A DNA stretch of 64,000 nt from DASQZK01 sp963763215 (GCA_963763215.1 CAVXNX010000031.1:1-64000); one strand, 5' to 3'. Positions 1-12,323 are shown, counted from the stretch's first letter. The notes: generated from the letters alone by a model not told the origin. Numbers and translations are program-made.

Positions 1-2
1 CG

Positions 3-1002
3 ATCAGCACCTCCGGGTATGCCGTTGTAAATGCTGATGGTCTGACAAAGTGGAAGAATATACGGCAGATGTACTGCACATTCAGCGGTCAGCTTCAACC
101 CGGTACGATGGAAGTACTGTTCAAAAAACCCACAAACAGTTATGGCCATGCCAATATCAGGGGAACTGCAGGAAGGGTTTATGGATGCAAACAGCTTACC
201 AACCAGGACGGGGCAGTGGCCTCCATACAGTATGTCGATAAGTTCGAGATGTCGGATGGCTCCAGATATAAGTCGGAATATGACAAAATAACAGAAAAGC
301 GTTGGGAGAACCGGGATAAACGTTTTGACCTGAATTTTTATGTGCACGGGGATACGTGTCGGAGCCATGGTTCTGAATTTTTGCAATTCGAGAAGGGCAT
401 TGCAGATCAACAGCATAATCATCCGGAAATTCCTGCCCGACGGAGCCAATAAAGATAATCTGGGCACTACGGCATATGCGACACCATACCTGCGCCTGGC
501 CGATATTTATCTGACCTATGCCGAAGCCGCCTATGAAAGTACAGGCAAGTTACACAGCGGTTCCTCCCGGGTGTTCATTGACGGCCGAAGAAACAGTGAA
601 TATCGTGCGATCGCGTGCCGGACAACCCGATGTGGCTACAACATTGCCGTTCTATACGAATAATGTACTTCCCTACAGTGAGGAAACCGGTTCGGATGAA
701 CCTTTCCGCTTCTTTACCGGAATGAGCGTGCTGTAGAAATGGCCTATGAAGGAACTTACTGGTTTGATATCCGACGGTGGAAACGTGCTCAACTGAAAGA
801 TGGTTCACCACTTGAAGTTCTCACTTTTGACCTGGTCAACAGAAGTACCGATGTAAAGGATCCCATCGATAACGAAACGGTGATGCGTGCCAGCGCAGAA
901 GCCAATGGAACCTATACCTTTAAGGATCCTCACTACTGGATGCCTTTCAGGGATGACATGACTTATTTTTCCGAGGACTGGGAACAAAATCCCGGCTGGT
1001 AA
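3..1002 (+). CDS. SusD/RagB-family outer-membrane lipoprotein, 3' part, frameshifted
   Basis: This is the C-terminal part of a SusD-like glycan-binding lipoprotein that works with a SusC channel at the outer membrane. It is cut by the window start. The reading frame is open from base 3 and then changes frame near 340-370, 520-590 and 700-740. Read together, the pieces give ERWENRDKRFDLNFY, then YLRLADIYLTYAEAAYES, NIVRSRAGQPD and YWFDIRRWKRAQ, and end in NPGW. The 'YLRLADIYLTYAEA' helix, the 'WFDIRRW' motif and a C-terminal NPGW are typical of the family. The SusC-like gene follows after about 25 bases. The gene order here (SusD, SusC, SusD) means that the SusC partner of this copy may lie left of the window. 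The frame breaks are more likely sequencing errors than decay. Confidence 0.85.
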
Positions 1003-1027
1003 TTATTCATTTTTAACATGAGAAAAT

Positions 1028-3904
1028 ATGATGAAAAGAAATAATATTGCCATAAAATTGTCCTGCTGACCTTTTGCCTTTCATTATCCCAGTTCATTTC
1101 ATCCCAGGTGATAACCGGTTGGTGGAGCCTGACCTGCCGGAGGCTTCGGAAACGCTGAATACACAAGATGAAAAAATCAATCTCGTTCTGGAAAGTATTT
1201 CTAAAAGCAGGATTCAGCGGATCGGTTGACTATATAGATGTGGAATCTGAAATGGAAAGTCGATTCCAGATCAGGTTTAAGCCAGTGCGATCAACGGTAA
1301 AGTTCCCGGTATATTCGATTCCTATAATATTTGGGGAACCGGAAATGCCGTCATAGTGGTCGATGGCATCCGGCAGGATGAATTCTATTATGAAAGTCTG
1401 AATCTCCTCGAAGTGGAATCGATCGTTGTGCTCAAAGATGCTGTTTCCAAAGCCATTATATGGTGCCCAGGGAGACCAGGGCGTGATTCTGATAAACACC
1501 AAAAGAGGTGTCGTCCGGTGATCAGAAAATCCGGATCAGTGCGCGAGTACTCCATTTCCCAGCCAAGAGCACTTCCGAATTATCTGAATGCTGCAGACTA
1601 TATGAAAAAATTCGATGAAGCTCAATTGAATGACGGTATGGATCCCCTGGATTTGAAATTTAGTCAGATATTGATAGATTCAACCCGTTGTAGTTCAAAC
1701 AGAACCCGTTATCCCGACAATAATTTCTATTCCGAGGAATTACCTTCGTAATTTCACATCGGATGTAAAGGTTTTTGCTGACGTGACCGGTGGCGATGAG
1801 AATGCACGATACTATGTAAGTAGTGAATGGGCGCGAAGCAATGGCTGGCTGAGTACGCCATTCCGGATGTGACAAACCGGTTCAATTTCAGGGGAAACCT
1901 CGATTTTAAAATTAATGAGTTCATGAAAATGGGGGTGAATGCTTCGGCTCGCCTGAATCTGAATGAACGACCCAACCTGGAATCGGGTGAGGAAGATTAT
2001 TGGAACAAGTTTTCATCCGTACTTCCCAATGCTTATCCTGTTCTTTGGAATCCGTCACTGATCACTGATCCGGTTACCCGCGAAATGGTGCTCTCAGCGA
2101 GGCCAATCTTATAAACGGTAATGTTCTTGGAGGCAGTTCTTCTTTCGCAAATAATCAAATTTATGGTGATCTTACACAGAATGGTAAGGTAAGGGACCAA
2201 CGCCGGATTGTCCAGTTCGGTGGCAATCTGGACGTAGATCTGAGTTTTATCACCGGGGGACTTGCGGCAAAGGGTTATGCAGGAATGAACTTCTACAATT
2301 CATTGTTTACCCAACAGGATTATGAATACGCGATCTATGAACCGGTTTTTAATGAATCCGGCGGTTTACTGGATTCGGTAAATATTCATGGTGTCTACAA
2401 ACCTTCCAACAGGTACAATACTAATGATGCGAATTCCGACTCATACCGCCAGATCACATATTTCGGAAACCTGAGCTATAACCGGAATTTTGATCTTCAT
2501 GATATATCCGCGGTAGCTCTGATTTATGGAGATGAGATCACAAATAAGGGAATTTTACAAAAGATGTTTTGTTTCATACAGGACTTGTTGCTAATTATAT
2601 CTACAACCAGCGATACGTTATCGAAGGTTCAGTAATGGGAATCGGATCAAGAAAACTGGCACCAGGTAAGCGTATGGAGTGGGCCCCGGCAGCCGGACTG
2701 GCATGGATCATTTCCAAGGAACAATTCATGGATAACTTGTCTTTCGTTGACTTTCTTAAATTACGGGCTTCTTATGGGATCTCAAAGAATGATAACTGGG
2801 ATCAGTACTTCCTGTACAAAAACACTTTTTCAAGAGGCAGTAACTTTGAATACTACAATGGCACTCATGAGAATGAAGAGACACTCTACGAGACAGTAGC
2901 CAATGACATTTATTTGCAAAAACGTGAAGATATTTCCATCGGGCTGGATGCTTCCTTATTAAAAAATTCCCTGGAAGTGGAAATGGGGTATTTCATAAGT
3001 ACATCCCTCGGCAATATTACGCTTATGTCAAGTAAATATCCGCAGCTTATGGGGTTCGAAGATATGATCTACGAGAACTACAACAGCGACAGGACACAGG
3101 GAATCGAACTGGGTTTGAAGTATACCCATAAACTTTCATCCGGTTTAATTGCAACGGTAGGCGGAAATATGCTTTATATTTCTCCAAAAATTACAAAATA
3201 CGAAGAACCGGTCTATGAGGGTACAGATGAAGGACTCCGAAGAGAAGGCACTGCAACCGATGCAATGTGGGCCCTCGTTGCAAATCATTTATATAGCGAA
3301 GGAAATTTCAATGCTGACGGTACCCTGGTTGACGATCTGCCGGTAACCACATTCGGAACTGTTCAAGCCCGGTGACATCATGTACCTCGATCAAAACGGA
3401 GACGGATTCATCGACCAGAAAGACCAGCGCATAGTCGGACATGGCGTTCGTACCCAGGTAAGTGCTCACCTTAATTTACGGTACAGGAAAGTGGGATTGT
3501 ATGTTTTGGGAATTGGCAGGCTGGGAGGATCAGATTACCGCTCAGGAAGTTATTTCCGGGTATTTGGAGACGTAAAATATTCTGAATATGCGCTTCAGGC
3601 TTACGGATCCGAGAACAATGATGTAAATGCTATTCATCCGCGGCTGACAACCAACAGCGGGGGACATAATGACCGGAACTCAAGCTACTGGGTATACCAG
3701 AATAACTCGTTCACTTTGCCGGCTATTCAACTGACGTATTACTTCCAGGGCCAAAATAATTTTTCCTTCCTGAATCAATCCAGGGCTTATGTCAGAGCAG
3801 CAAACTTGGTTGTACTTGGTAAAAACAAAGAATTTTCCGAAATAAACCCAATTGGTGCCCCGAATATCAGAAGCTTTGTTTTGGGTTTTATAACCTCGTT
3901 TTGA
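1028..3904 (+). CDS. SusC/RagA-like TonB-dependent outer-membrane receptor, frameshifted
   Basis: This is a TonB-dependent channel that imports glycan fragments, about 958 codons when joined. The start at 1028 gives MMKRNNIAIKL and then, after a frame break, a signal peptide ending SQFISSQ. The plug domain is clear: NGKVPG, VIVVDGIRQDEF, VESIVVLKDAVSKAI, then (YGAQGDQGV)ILINTKRG in another frame. Barrel segments follow at 1827-2114, 2285-2635, 2569-3375 and 3380-3904, and the last strand ends FVLGFITSF. Only about 60 residues separate the signal peptide from the plug, so the usual N-terminal carboxypeptidase-regulatory-like domain of SusC proteins is absent. At least seven frame changes are needed to read it through. 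The SusD partner begins 32 bases downstream. Confidence 0.88.
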
Positions 3905-3936
3905 CCAATTAATTGATGTATTTAAAAAGAAATGTT

Positions 3937-5660
3937 ATGAAATATAAGACAATGCTCCTGCTGGTATTGATTGCATTGGTTTTCAATCGTTGCGAGGTAT
4001 TGGAGCCGGAACCGTCTAATTTATATGACATCAAAGATGTCAAATCCTATGTAACCCATGCAGAGGGAATACTTTTGGCCGCTTACAATAATCTTCCGGA
4101 AAATCATGATAATTTCCCATTGGCATACGGTAGCGATGATGCGGTTACGAATGATAAGGAGAAATGATAGTAAAGACGGTTGTAGCCGGTGGCTGGACTT
4201 CATCCTCCAATCCTTTTGAAACCTGGAAGAATTCGTACGAAAGTATTTTGTATATAAATACGTTTTTGGAGGAAATGACAGGATGTACAGTGGCTTTGGA
4301 ATAATCCGGAACTTAGTCAAGGTTATACGGAAAGACTAAGAGGTGAAGCCTATGGACTTCGTGCCTGGTATTATTTTGGTCTGTTGCAGGCTCATGCCGG
4401 TCAGGGTGACCAATGGTGAGATGCTGGGAGTTCCGGTCATTGATCATGTTTTGGATGCAAAAAATCAAGTTGACTATCTGGTTCCGCGTTCTACATTTGA
4501 CCAACTCGTGCAATTCATTCTTACCGACTGTGACAGTGCGCTTAAATATTTACCCGACAGATATCTTACTATTCGCGATTATAATCATGATGAGGTGCTC
4601 AGGTGAACAATACACTAACAGAATCAACGGATTATCGGTACGCCTGATAAAAGCAAAAACAATTCTTTACGCTGCCAGCCCTGCCTTTTCAGATGGTACA
4701 TTTTCCTATCTGCAGGCCGCATGGGAAGCAGCCGCTCTCATGGATCTGAACAACGGATTAGCCGGTGTGGATTCTGCAAACCATGGAAATCTTCAATTCT
4801 ACAACAATGAAGATGTGGCGAAAAATAACCTTCATCCGGAGGTACTATGGTATTCATCCCGGACATCGGATAATGACTGGGAAGAGAATAACTATCCGCC
4901 ATCCTCTTACGGGAAAGGCCGTACCAATCCCACCCAGGACCTGGTGAATGCATTCCCTATGCTCGACGGCACACCTGTAACCGAAGCGAAGATCAACTCT
5001 TCTGATCCTTATTCAGGGCGTGATCCCCGTCTTTCCTTGTATATTTTGTACAATGGAGCAACTATTGACCATTCAGGAGATACACTGATCATCAATACCG
5101 GTGCGGGCAGTCAGGATGCTAATGGCAGCAGTGATCAGAACACAACTTCAACCGGGTACTATCTCCGTAAATTTATGAATGTCACCAATGTCAATCTTGA
5201 ACCCTGCGGTCAATTCATCCGGTACCCGTTATTATGTATATGCTCGTTATACAGATGCCTTATTAATATTTGCTGAAGCTGCAAACCAGGCTGCAGGACC
5301 GGACGGGAATGTCGGTGGCTATACGGCCCGTGCTGTAATAAATGCAATTCGCGACAGGGCCGGGATTACTTCAACAAACTATATTGACGGATCTTGGCAA
5401 GGACCAATTGGCGGATGTGATAAAAAATGAACGCAGAATTGAAATGTGTTTTGAAAATCAGCGATTCTGGGATCTGAGAAGATGGAAAATGATTGAATGA
5501 AATGAAACAACCGGTGCACGGCGTAAAAGTCTCTTCCGATGGTTCGGCTATTCCTATGTTAAAGTTGAGAACCGGAATTATCAGGATTATCAGGTTTATG
5601 GTCCGAATCCCATATTCAGAAACATTGAAATATAAAATTATTCAGAATCAGGGTTGGTAA
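3937..5660 (+). CDS. SusD/RagB-family nutrient-binding lipoprotein, frameshifted
   Basis: This is a surface glycan-binding lipoprotein, the partner of the SusC-like receptor just upstream. I chose the ATG at 3937 because it gives MKYKTMLLLVLIALVFNRC, a lipoprotein signal with a cysteine. Joined pieces give about 570 residues. They include GLRAWYYFGLLQAHAG, PRSTFDQLVQFILTDCD, SVRLIKAKTILYAASPAF, DPRLSLYILYNG, YARYTDALLIFAEAANQA, NAIRDRAGI, ENQRFWDLRRWKMI and a C-terminal IIQNQGW, all in the order expected for SusD. Frame changes lie near 4165-4330, 4420, 4600, 5200-5250 and 5425-5600. The final 60 codons are open only when frames are switched. Confidence 0.88.
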
Positions 5661-5736
5661 TTAAGAGAAGGAAAATAAATTGAAACTGTAAGAATCATTC
5701 ATAAAGATTCACAGGACTATATAAAAATATAGAAAA

Positions 5737-6766
5737 ATGAAGAAAATATTATCGATACTGGTGATCGGCATTAGTGACATTTGGATGTTCAAATATGGAT
5801 ATGGAATTTGATGATTTTGATTACCAAAGTATCTATTTTCCATACCAGTCGCCTGTCCGAACATTGATCCTTGGGGATGAGTCGGTAGGTGATAATTCCA
5901 TCGACCTGGAGCATGCATTCAGTATAGGCGTTTCCATGGGGGGAGCATATGAAAACAGGAAGGAACGGATTGTCACTGTTGAATATGCGCCTGAACTGGG
6001 GGAAAATGTTACCGGACGGGGATGGGAATCCCGATGGAAATTTTACCATCCGCGAATACTATCAGACAAATTTTGACAAAATAATTATACCTTCTGGTGA
6101 ATTTTCGGGAAAGATGAGGATCGATCTCAACTGATGCATTTTTTGAAGATCCCCTCTCCGCGACCACACATTATTTTATTCCGGTCAGAATTAAAGAGGC
6201 AAACGGAGACACGGTTCTGAGAGGTAAATCTTTTGAGTACATTGAGCATCCGGATCCCCGTATTCCTGAACACTGGGATGTTGTTCCGAAGGATTTTACA
6301 TTATTCGGCATAAAATATATCAATGAGACTCATGGTATGTATCTTCTCCGCGGGTGCGAGAACCAATACATCTAAAAACGAGACCACCGTTTATTCTGAA
6401 AGGTTTCTTACTGACAACAGCATGACAAAGTTGTCAACATTGTCTTTAACAGAGAATGAAATGGATGTTGTTGGCGGAACATTTACAGGGAGTTTTTTTA
6501 CCATGTTACTGACATTCGATAAGCAAAATCAGACAGTTACTGTTTCGCAGAAAGATCTACGACAGTACCGGCAAACGGAACCGGGGTCTACTTATACCAG
6601 AGATGACACTGAATCTGAAGTTACAATGGTCAGAAACGGAAAACGATTTACCTGGATTACACCATAAATCTTGGTGGAACAATCCTATGCGATAAAGGAT
6701 TCGTTGGTTTTTGCCGATACCGATGTGGTATTTGAAGAATTTGATCCGGTGGTCATTGAACCTTAA
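5737..6766 (+). CDS. DUF1735 (BT_3044-like) surface lipoprotein, frameshifted
   Basis: The start at 5737 gives MKKILSILVIGI, then after one frame change VTFGC, which reads as a lipoprotein signal. It is followed by YQSIYFPYQSPVRTLILGD and FSIGVSMGGAYENRKER, the hallmark of the DUF1735 domain found in many Bacteroidota surface glycan-binding lipoproteins encoded after SusC/SusD pairs. The C-terminal half has TLFGIKYINETHGMYLLRG and FLTDNSMTKLSTLSL, like the second domain of BT_3044-type proteins (family knowledge, not searched). The total is about 343 codons with frame changes near 5765, 6010, 6110, 6350, 6560 and 6670. Its position after the SusCD genes suggests that it helps bind the substrate at the cell surface. 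No enzymatic motif is visible. Confidence 0.75.
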
Positions 6767-7047
6767 TTCATTTTTTCAAGGCATAATCGGGCGAAGAAGG
6801 CAGAAAAAGAAGAATTACGCGCAGAACGGAAAGGATTCACAGGAAGGATCACCTTTCATTTCCCTGAGATTTTATCCCCTGAAAAGTCAATTTTGAGGCT
6901 TCTCCGAAGAAAATTTTAGGCTTTGGATTATTAAGCCTCTTCCCGAAAGATGTTCCATATCAGGATATTTTAAAATGAGATATTTCGAAATCTGAAAAAT
7001 TAATTTGGCACCATCAACGATTTTTCAAAAATAAAAATCTGCAAAAA

Positions 7048-10000
7048 ATGAAGCGAATCATTCTCATAAGTATATACTTACTTTTGCCGGTATTTTCATG
7101 CACCCAGGCCCAGACCACCATCCATTCAATTCGTTTTGGAAGTACCGGAGATCCACTTGACGGATTATCGGTTGCCTGGAATAGCTCCGGAACGGCTGAC
7201 AGTATTGCCTGGGGATATACAACCGTCCTGGAGAACGGAAAATCCGGTGGTGATATGAGTGCTTCCGTCACGGGCACCCGGTTTGAATACACTTTCCCTT
7301 GCTCACTGCCGGATCGACGTTGTTTTACAGAATATTTAATTCCATGATAACAGCTGGACAGAGATAAAGCTTATAAAACAGCACCGGATTTATCCGTTAA
7401 ATACACATTTTCATTTACGGTTCTGGGTGACTGTCAGTCCAATGTGAGCCAGTGGCGCAGAATTTCAGAGGCAACATTGGAAAGTGATTTTGCACTTTTT
7501 ATGGGGGATATTGTCGCCGACGGTGCCAATGCATCAGATTGGAATAACTGGTTTAGTTACGGTGAAGAATTTATCGCCAGAAAACTGGCCTATTTTACCA
7601 TCGGCAATCATGATGATGACAATTCTCCGAGCGGGTATGACAATATTCTTGGTCTGTATACATTACCCGGAAATGAAAAGTATTATTCATTTAACTTACG
7701 GGAATGCCCTGTTTATTTGCCTTAACTCACTGGAGCCTGAAAATACTGAACAATACAACTGGTTACTCTCCACACTGGAAGCAAACAGAGGATCAAACCT
7801 GGAAAATCGTCTTTTTTCATAAGCCCTTTTTTGCCTCTCCGTCTCATATTATTGATATGGTTTCCTTATATGATACCTGGTGGAAAGCCTTCGATGATTA
7901 TGGGATAGATATGGTTTTCAACGGCCATATACACAATTATGCCAGGACAAAACCCATAAACAGGAATTTTGCAACAGATGCACCGGCAGAATCATACGGA
8001 AGTGGCGAAAATCAGGGACGATGTCAGATTGTGACAGTCTCGGCTCCTCTTCGTGATGCGGCTGATCCGGACTCTGGTGGCTGGATAAGTTCCTTAAGCC
8101 GGCAAAATTTCTGTCATGTTGAAATTGACGGGGACAGGCTTAGTCATGAAAGCTCTGGATGAAAATCATTTTTTGATCGACTCTTTAATCCTGGATAAGA
8201 AAAATTCACAAATGACATTCCGGGTAAACCTGAGTGAAAATATCGGATTTATATGAAGGGGGCAATGTATGGCTGGTTTTCGGTGACCGGGATTCCTCCT
8301 TTATGATGAATGAAACCTACAATGGATCATATTTATACATATTCAATGGACATCCCGATCGGGACTGATCTGGAATATTTTTTCTCTTACCAGAATGGTG
8401 CAAATCCGGAAACGGAAAGGAACGATGAAATCGTTCCCGACTGAATGCTCCAATGGAGAAGGTTTCCGGTATCTGACCATCCCCACAGGCAGTCTTACTC
8501 TGCCTTCGGTCCTTTTTGGCCAGTGCAGTGAGGCTCTTCGGAACATTACTTTCAGTGTTGACCTGGGAAATGTGACTGATCTGTATAACAACGGTTATGT
8601 GTGGTTGATTCTGCCAGACAGGGACACTTCACTCTTAATGACCGGTAATGAAGACAGATTCGATATATAGGTTACCATTCAGGAACTGCCCGGAACAGAT
8701 CTGAGATATTTATTTGCTTACCAGAACGGTCCCGACCCACTTGACAATATGGTTGAAGAATATGTGCCTGCCGGATGTTCAGGCATCGAGGGGTACAGGA
8801 ATATACTTGTCCCGGAAAATGATCATGTTTTGCCTTTATCGTATTTGGAAGTTGTTTTGAAGTGTCGGATAAACCTTTCGCTCCAGAAGTCTCAATTCCT
8901 ATTATCAATGGACTTGACGACGGGGAAGAATACCTGGCAGAACTGAGCCGGAAGGGCCCCTCGGAGCGGTCGATCCAAGCAGTTCGGACCTGGAACTATG
9001 CTTTGATCATGAACCTCAGGTTGTCGGAATGCTTTTCAGGGAGATATATATCCCGCATGGGGCTGTAATTACCAATTCATACGTGCAATTTACCTGTGAT
9101 GTACCCCAGAGTGCAGAAGTGCCTGATATCCATATTTACGGTGCTGCTGAAGGAACAGTAGACAGACTTTCCTCCGAACGTTTTGGAATTTCATCACATC
9201 CCTCCACCGAGGCCAGGGTTGATTGGTCGCCTGCTCCGCAACTGAGAGATGGTAATGCCACAGAATCTGAAAGGACAGCCGATATCAGTGCGGTGGTCGA
9301 GGAGATTGTTGCACTCGATAACTGGGAGGCAGGGAATAATATCCTGATCATGATCACCGCGAATCCTGGTCAGACAAAAGATTTGAACAGGGAGGTTGAT
9401 TCATACGACGGCAGTTCAAAAAATGCACCTGTACTGAATGTAAATTTTGACGCTGTCTTTTCACCCGAGATCACATTTCAGGTTGATATTAAATAATGTC
9501 TTGGATTTCTATCCGGGTGGCGCTGTATGGGTCTCGAGAAATATAAGGGATACGAGTTATGTGATGACCGATGAGAATGGTGATGGTATTTATTCATGTA
9601 CGTTACCAATGAAAGCCGGAACGATTCTGAAATATTTCTTCGCCTACCAGAATGGTCCGGATCCGGAACGCGACATTGTCGAAGAAAGTTTACCGGGCCC
9701 GTGCGGCAACGATGATGGTTACCGGGGGCTGAAGGTGCCGCACAGGAACCTGACCCTGAATGCCGTTGCCTTTAGCAGTTGTACCGAAACCATGGTGATG
9801 GTTACAAATATCACCATTACAGGAGCGGAGGGAATCTCCACTGCCAAAGCAGGCGAAATATTCAGGATGAAGGCATCGGTAATCCCGGCAAATGCTTCAG
9901 ATGCGTCTGTTACCTGGAGTGTGGATGATGAATCAGTGGCTGAAATAGATCCCGAAACGGGTCAGTTGACCATTGCCAGGAGTGGTAAGCTGAAAATTAC

Positions 10001-10328
10001 GGCCACTGCCGATGACGGTTCCGGCGTAAATGGAACCCGGGATGTTGAGATAACTGTCGAACCAACTTCAGATTTTAGCCCGGAGGAAAGTGACAAAATC
10101 CGTTACATCTATCCGAATCCGGCATCAGGAAAAGTTTATATCCATAATCCTTTGTCCGGTAAATTGAGGTATAAGATTTATTCGGCCAGTGGGCATCATA
10201 TGGCCGGTGGATTTAATTTTCCGGGAACACGAACAGAAGTGACAATCTCACATTTCCCGAAAGGAATTTATATTGTAAAAATTACAGGTGACAATTTCAC
10301 AAAAACCGAAAAGCTGATCGTCGAGTAA
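7048..10328 (+). CDS. T9SS-exported purple-acid-phosphatase-like metallophosphoesterase, multidomain, frameshifted
   Basis: This is a secreted calcineurin-type phosphoesterase of about 1,090 residues. The order is a signal peptide (MKRIILISIYLLLPVFSC), then a PAP-type Fn3-like N-domain (DGLSVAWNSSGTADSIAWGY). The metallophosphatase domain shows GDCQSN, MGDIVADG, TIGNHDDD, FFHKPFF and FNGHIHNYARTK, the expected metal-ligand order. Two copies of a beta-sandwich module follow at about 8205-8530 and 8545-8860, marked by LEYFFSYQNGANPETE and LRYLFAYQNGPDPLDN. Next comes a domain shared with the next gene (about 8870-9480), then a third module copy (9470-9785, KYFFAYQNGPDPERD). A Big_2-like Ig domain (about 9800-10060) and a T9SS sorting domain (10090-10328, IRYIYPNPASGKVYI) close the protein. 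Frames change at least seven times. It probably removes phosphate from the locus substrate. Confidence 0.82.
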
Positions 10329-10802
10329 TAACCGATCTGACGGTTAAATTCTTCAGCAAGGTCCTGTTACAATTAAGTCATCCATATTCAAAGATCACTT
10401 ACAGACCGCTTCCTGCTGAAGATAAAAACGCCGGATTATTATCCGGATATCTTCCCGTAACAATCTTCTTGGACTTTCAGTTAACGCCTGGAGGAATCAT
10501 GTAAAATTAAACATTAATATCGCTATAAGCCATTATTCATCAAGCATTTTAAGGCGAAAATTAATTTCTGTTAATCTATTATTAAGAAAATGTTATGGCG
10601 TTGATTGTAATTTATTCGTGATACGAAATTCAAATCATTAAAAAACCCTTAGGCATGAATTGGATAAAGCCCGGGATCAGATGGAAGAATTTCGGAAGAG
10701 CCACATTCAAGTAACTCCTGTCTGTTTTGGAGTCTCCGTGGATCCATAATTATAAAACGTATTCTCAAACTATTAATATCAATTTTCAAAAAACAAAAAG
10801 TT
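10329..10802. other. intergenic region, 474 bases
   Basis: AT-rich spacer between two T9SS-cargo genes. I see no convincing ORF, no strong hairpin with a T-run (only a 5-base AACCG/CGGTT stem just after the stop at 10328) and no exact TAnnTTTG box. It must hold the promoter of the next gene, because that gene is separated from its neighbours and ends in its own strong terminator, but I cannot place it. Confidence 0.5.
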
Positions 10803-12311
10803 ATGAAATCAAAAATTTACTCTCGAATCGTAATGGTTTTTGCAGCCATTTTTATGATTTCCGCCGTTGTTACTGCTCAAACGACTATTTCTGTTCAGAT
10901 CTCAGACCCCCATGATGATGCTGAAGAAGCGATGGATGAGGACCCGGAACAGGATCCTGGTTTATGGCCGGCCGGTTACATTGAACTTGAGAGTGGTGAC
11001 CTGGAAATGTGCTCTGAAGCTGAGAACTATCGCCAGACGGTAGGCCTGATTTTCAGAGATGTACAAATTCCAATTGGTGCAACTGTAACGGAAGCGTATG
11101 TTTCATTTACGGTTGATGATACCAATGATGAGGACATAACGGTTAATATCTGGGGAGCCGCGGAAGCCAATGCGGCTGCACCTTTCACCGAGGATCAGTT
11201 TTCCATTACTTCCCATCCCAAAACCAGTGCGACAGTCGAATGGACACCTGAAGTATGGGATGTCGTCGGTGTTGAAAAACAGACGCCCAACATCAGTAAT
11301 ATCATCAATGAGATTATATCCATTGCAGGTTGGGCTCCAGGAAACAATATCATGATCACGGTGGATGACCTGGATAATCCGGTAAAAAGCCACAGGCAGG
11401 CTGTGACCTATGATGAAAATCCGGCGCAAAGTGCGATCCTGCATATTACGTATGTCACTGGAGCACAAACAATCTCCGTCCAGATCTCAGATCCACACGA
11501 TGATGCAGAAGAAGCAATGGATGAAGACCCGGAACAGGATCCTGGTCTGTGGCCGGCAGGAAATATAGAACTTGAGAGCGGTGACCTTGAAATGTGTACA
11601 GAAGCCGAGAACTATCGCCAGACGGTAGGTCTGATCTTCAGAAATGTACAAATTCCAATGGGTGCAAACGTTACCAGTGCCTCTGTTTCTTTTACGGTTG
11701 ATGACACCAATGATGAGGACATCACGGTTAATATTTGGGGAGCCGCTGAAGCAAATGCAGCCGCACCTTTCACCGAGGATCCATTTTCGATCACCTCACA
11801 CCCCAAAACAACAGCCACGGTAGAGTGGACTCCGGAGGCCTGGGATGTCATCGGCGTCGAGAAACAAACGCCTGATATCAGTAATATCCTTAATGAAATT
11901 ATAGGCACCCCGGGATGGGCTCCGGGAAATAATGTCATGATCACGATCGATGACCTCGACAATCCGGCAAAAAGCCACAGGCAGGCCGTTACCTATGATG
12001 AAAATCCGGAACAAAGTGCCAAATTGAATGTTACCTTTACAACTGAAGAAACAGGCATACAATTTGTCTCCGGTTCATCCCAATTCTCAATCTATCCCAA
12101 TCCGGCCCAGGATGTATTATATATCAGCAATAATACAGGTGGTGAATTTAGCTACAATATTTACTCTATCACCGGAGAACGTGTTGCACAGCGTCATAAT
12201 CTCACCGGTTCAATGGTGGAGGTAAACGTTTCCGGCCTTGCAAAGGGACTTTACCTTGTAAAGGTATTGTCAAGGGGGATAACGAATACTCAAAAGGTCA
12301 TCGTTAAGTAA
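10803..12311 (+). CDS. T9SS-exported protein with two near-identical 195-residue repeats
   Basis: An intact 502-residue secreted protein. It has a signal peptide (MKSKIYSRIVMVFAAIFM...VTAQ), then two tandem repeats of exactly 195 residues (residues 29-223 and 224-418). Each begins ISVQISDPHDDAEEAMDEDP and holds GAAEANAAAPFTED and NNIMITVDD / NNVMITIDD. A T9SS type A sorting domain (QFSIYPNPAQDVLYI...TNTQKVIVK) fills residues 425-502. Each repeat resembles a DNRLRE-like beta-sandwich (IPIGATVTEAYVSFTVDD) and matches the domain at about 8870-9480 of the upstream phosphatase. The acidic DDAEEAMDEDPEQD stretch could bind calcium. No catalytic motif is seen, so it is probably a carbohydrate-binding or structural surface protein. 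It is one of the few unbroken genes in this part, which supports it being transcribed and functional. Confidence 0.85.
   Translation: MKSKIYSRIVMVFAAIFMISAVVTAQTTISVQISDPHDDAEEAMDEDPEQDPGLWPAGYIELESGDLEMCSEAENYRQTVGLIFRDVQIPIGATVTEAYVSFTVDDTNDEDITVNIWGAAEANAAAPFTEDQFSITSHPKTSATVEWTPEVWDVVGVEKQTPNISNIINEIISIAGWAPGNNIMITVDDLDNPVKSHRQAVTYDENPAQSAILHITYVTGAQTISVQISDPHDDAEEAMDEDPEQDPGLWPAGNIELESGDLEMCTEAENYRQTVGLIFRNVQIPMGANVTSASVSFTVDDTNDEDITVNIWGAAEANAAAPFTEDPFSITSHPKTTATVEWTPEAWDVIGVEKQTPDISNILNEIIGTPGWAPGNNVMITIDDLDNPAKSHRQAVTYDENPEQSAKLNVTFTTEETGIQFVSGSSQFSIYPNPAQDVLYISNNTGGEFSYNIYSITGERVAQRHNLTGSMVEVNVSGLAKGLYLVKVLSRGITNTQKVIVK
10887..12056 (+). repeat. tandem duplication, two 585-base in-frame units
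   Basis: Units at 10887-11471 and 11472-12056 lie inside the 502-residue T9SS protein. They are 195 codons each with no length difference. Long runs of DNA are identical, but third positions have drifted, so the copy is recent but not brand new. Confidence 0.9.
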
Positions 12312-12323
12312 GTTTTTAACGTC

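Noticed and set aside
3..6766. Programmed frameshifting or an alternative genetic code
   Set aside because: The frame changes occur at ordinary sequences in many unrelated genes and in both halves of the window. Intact genes nearby use the standard code.
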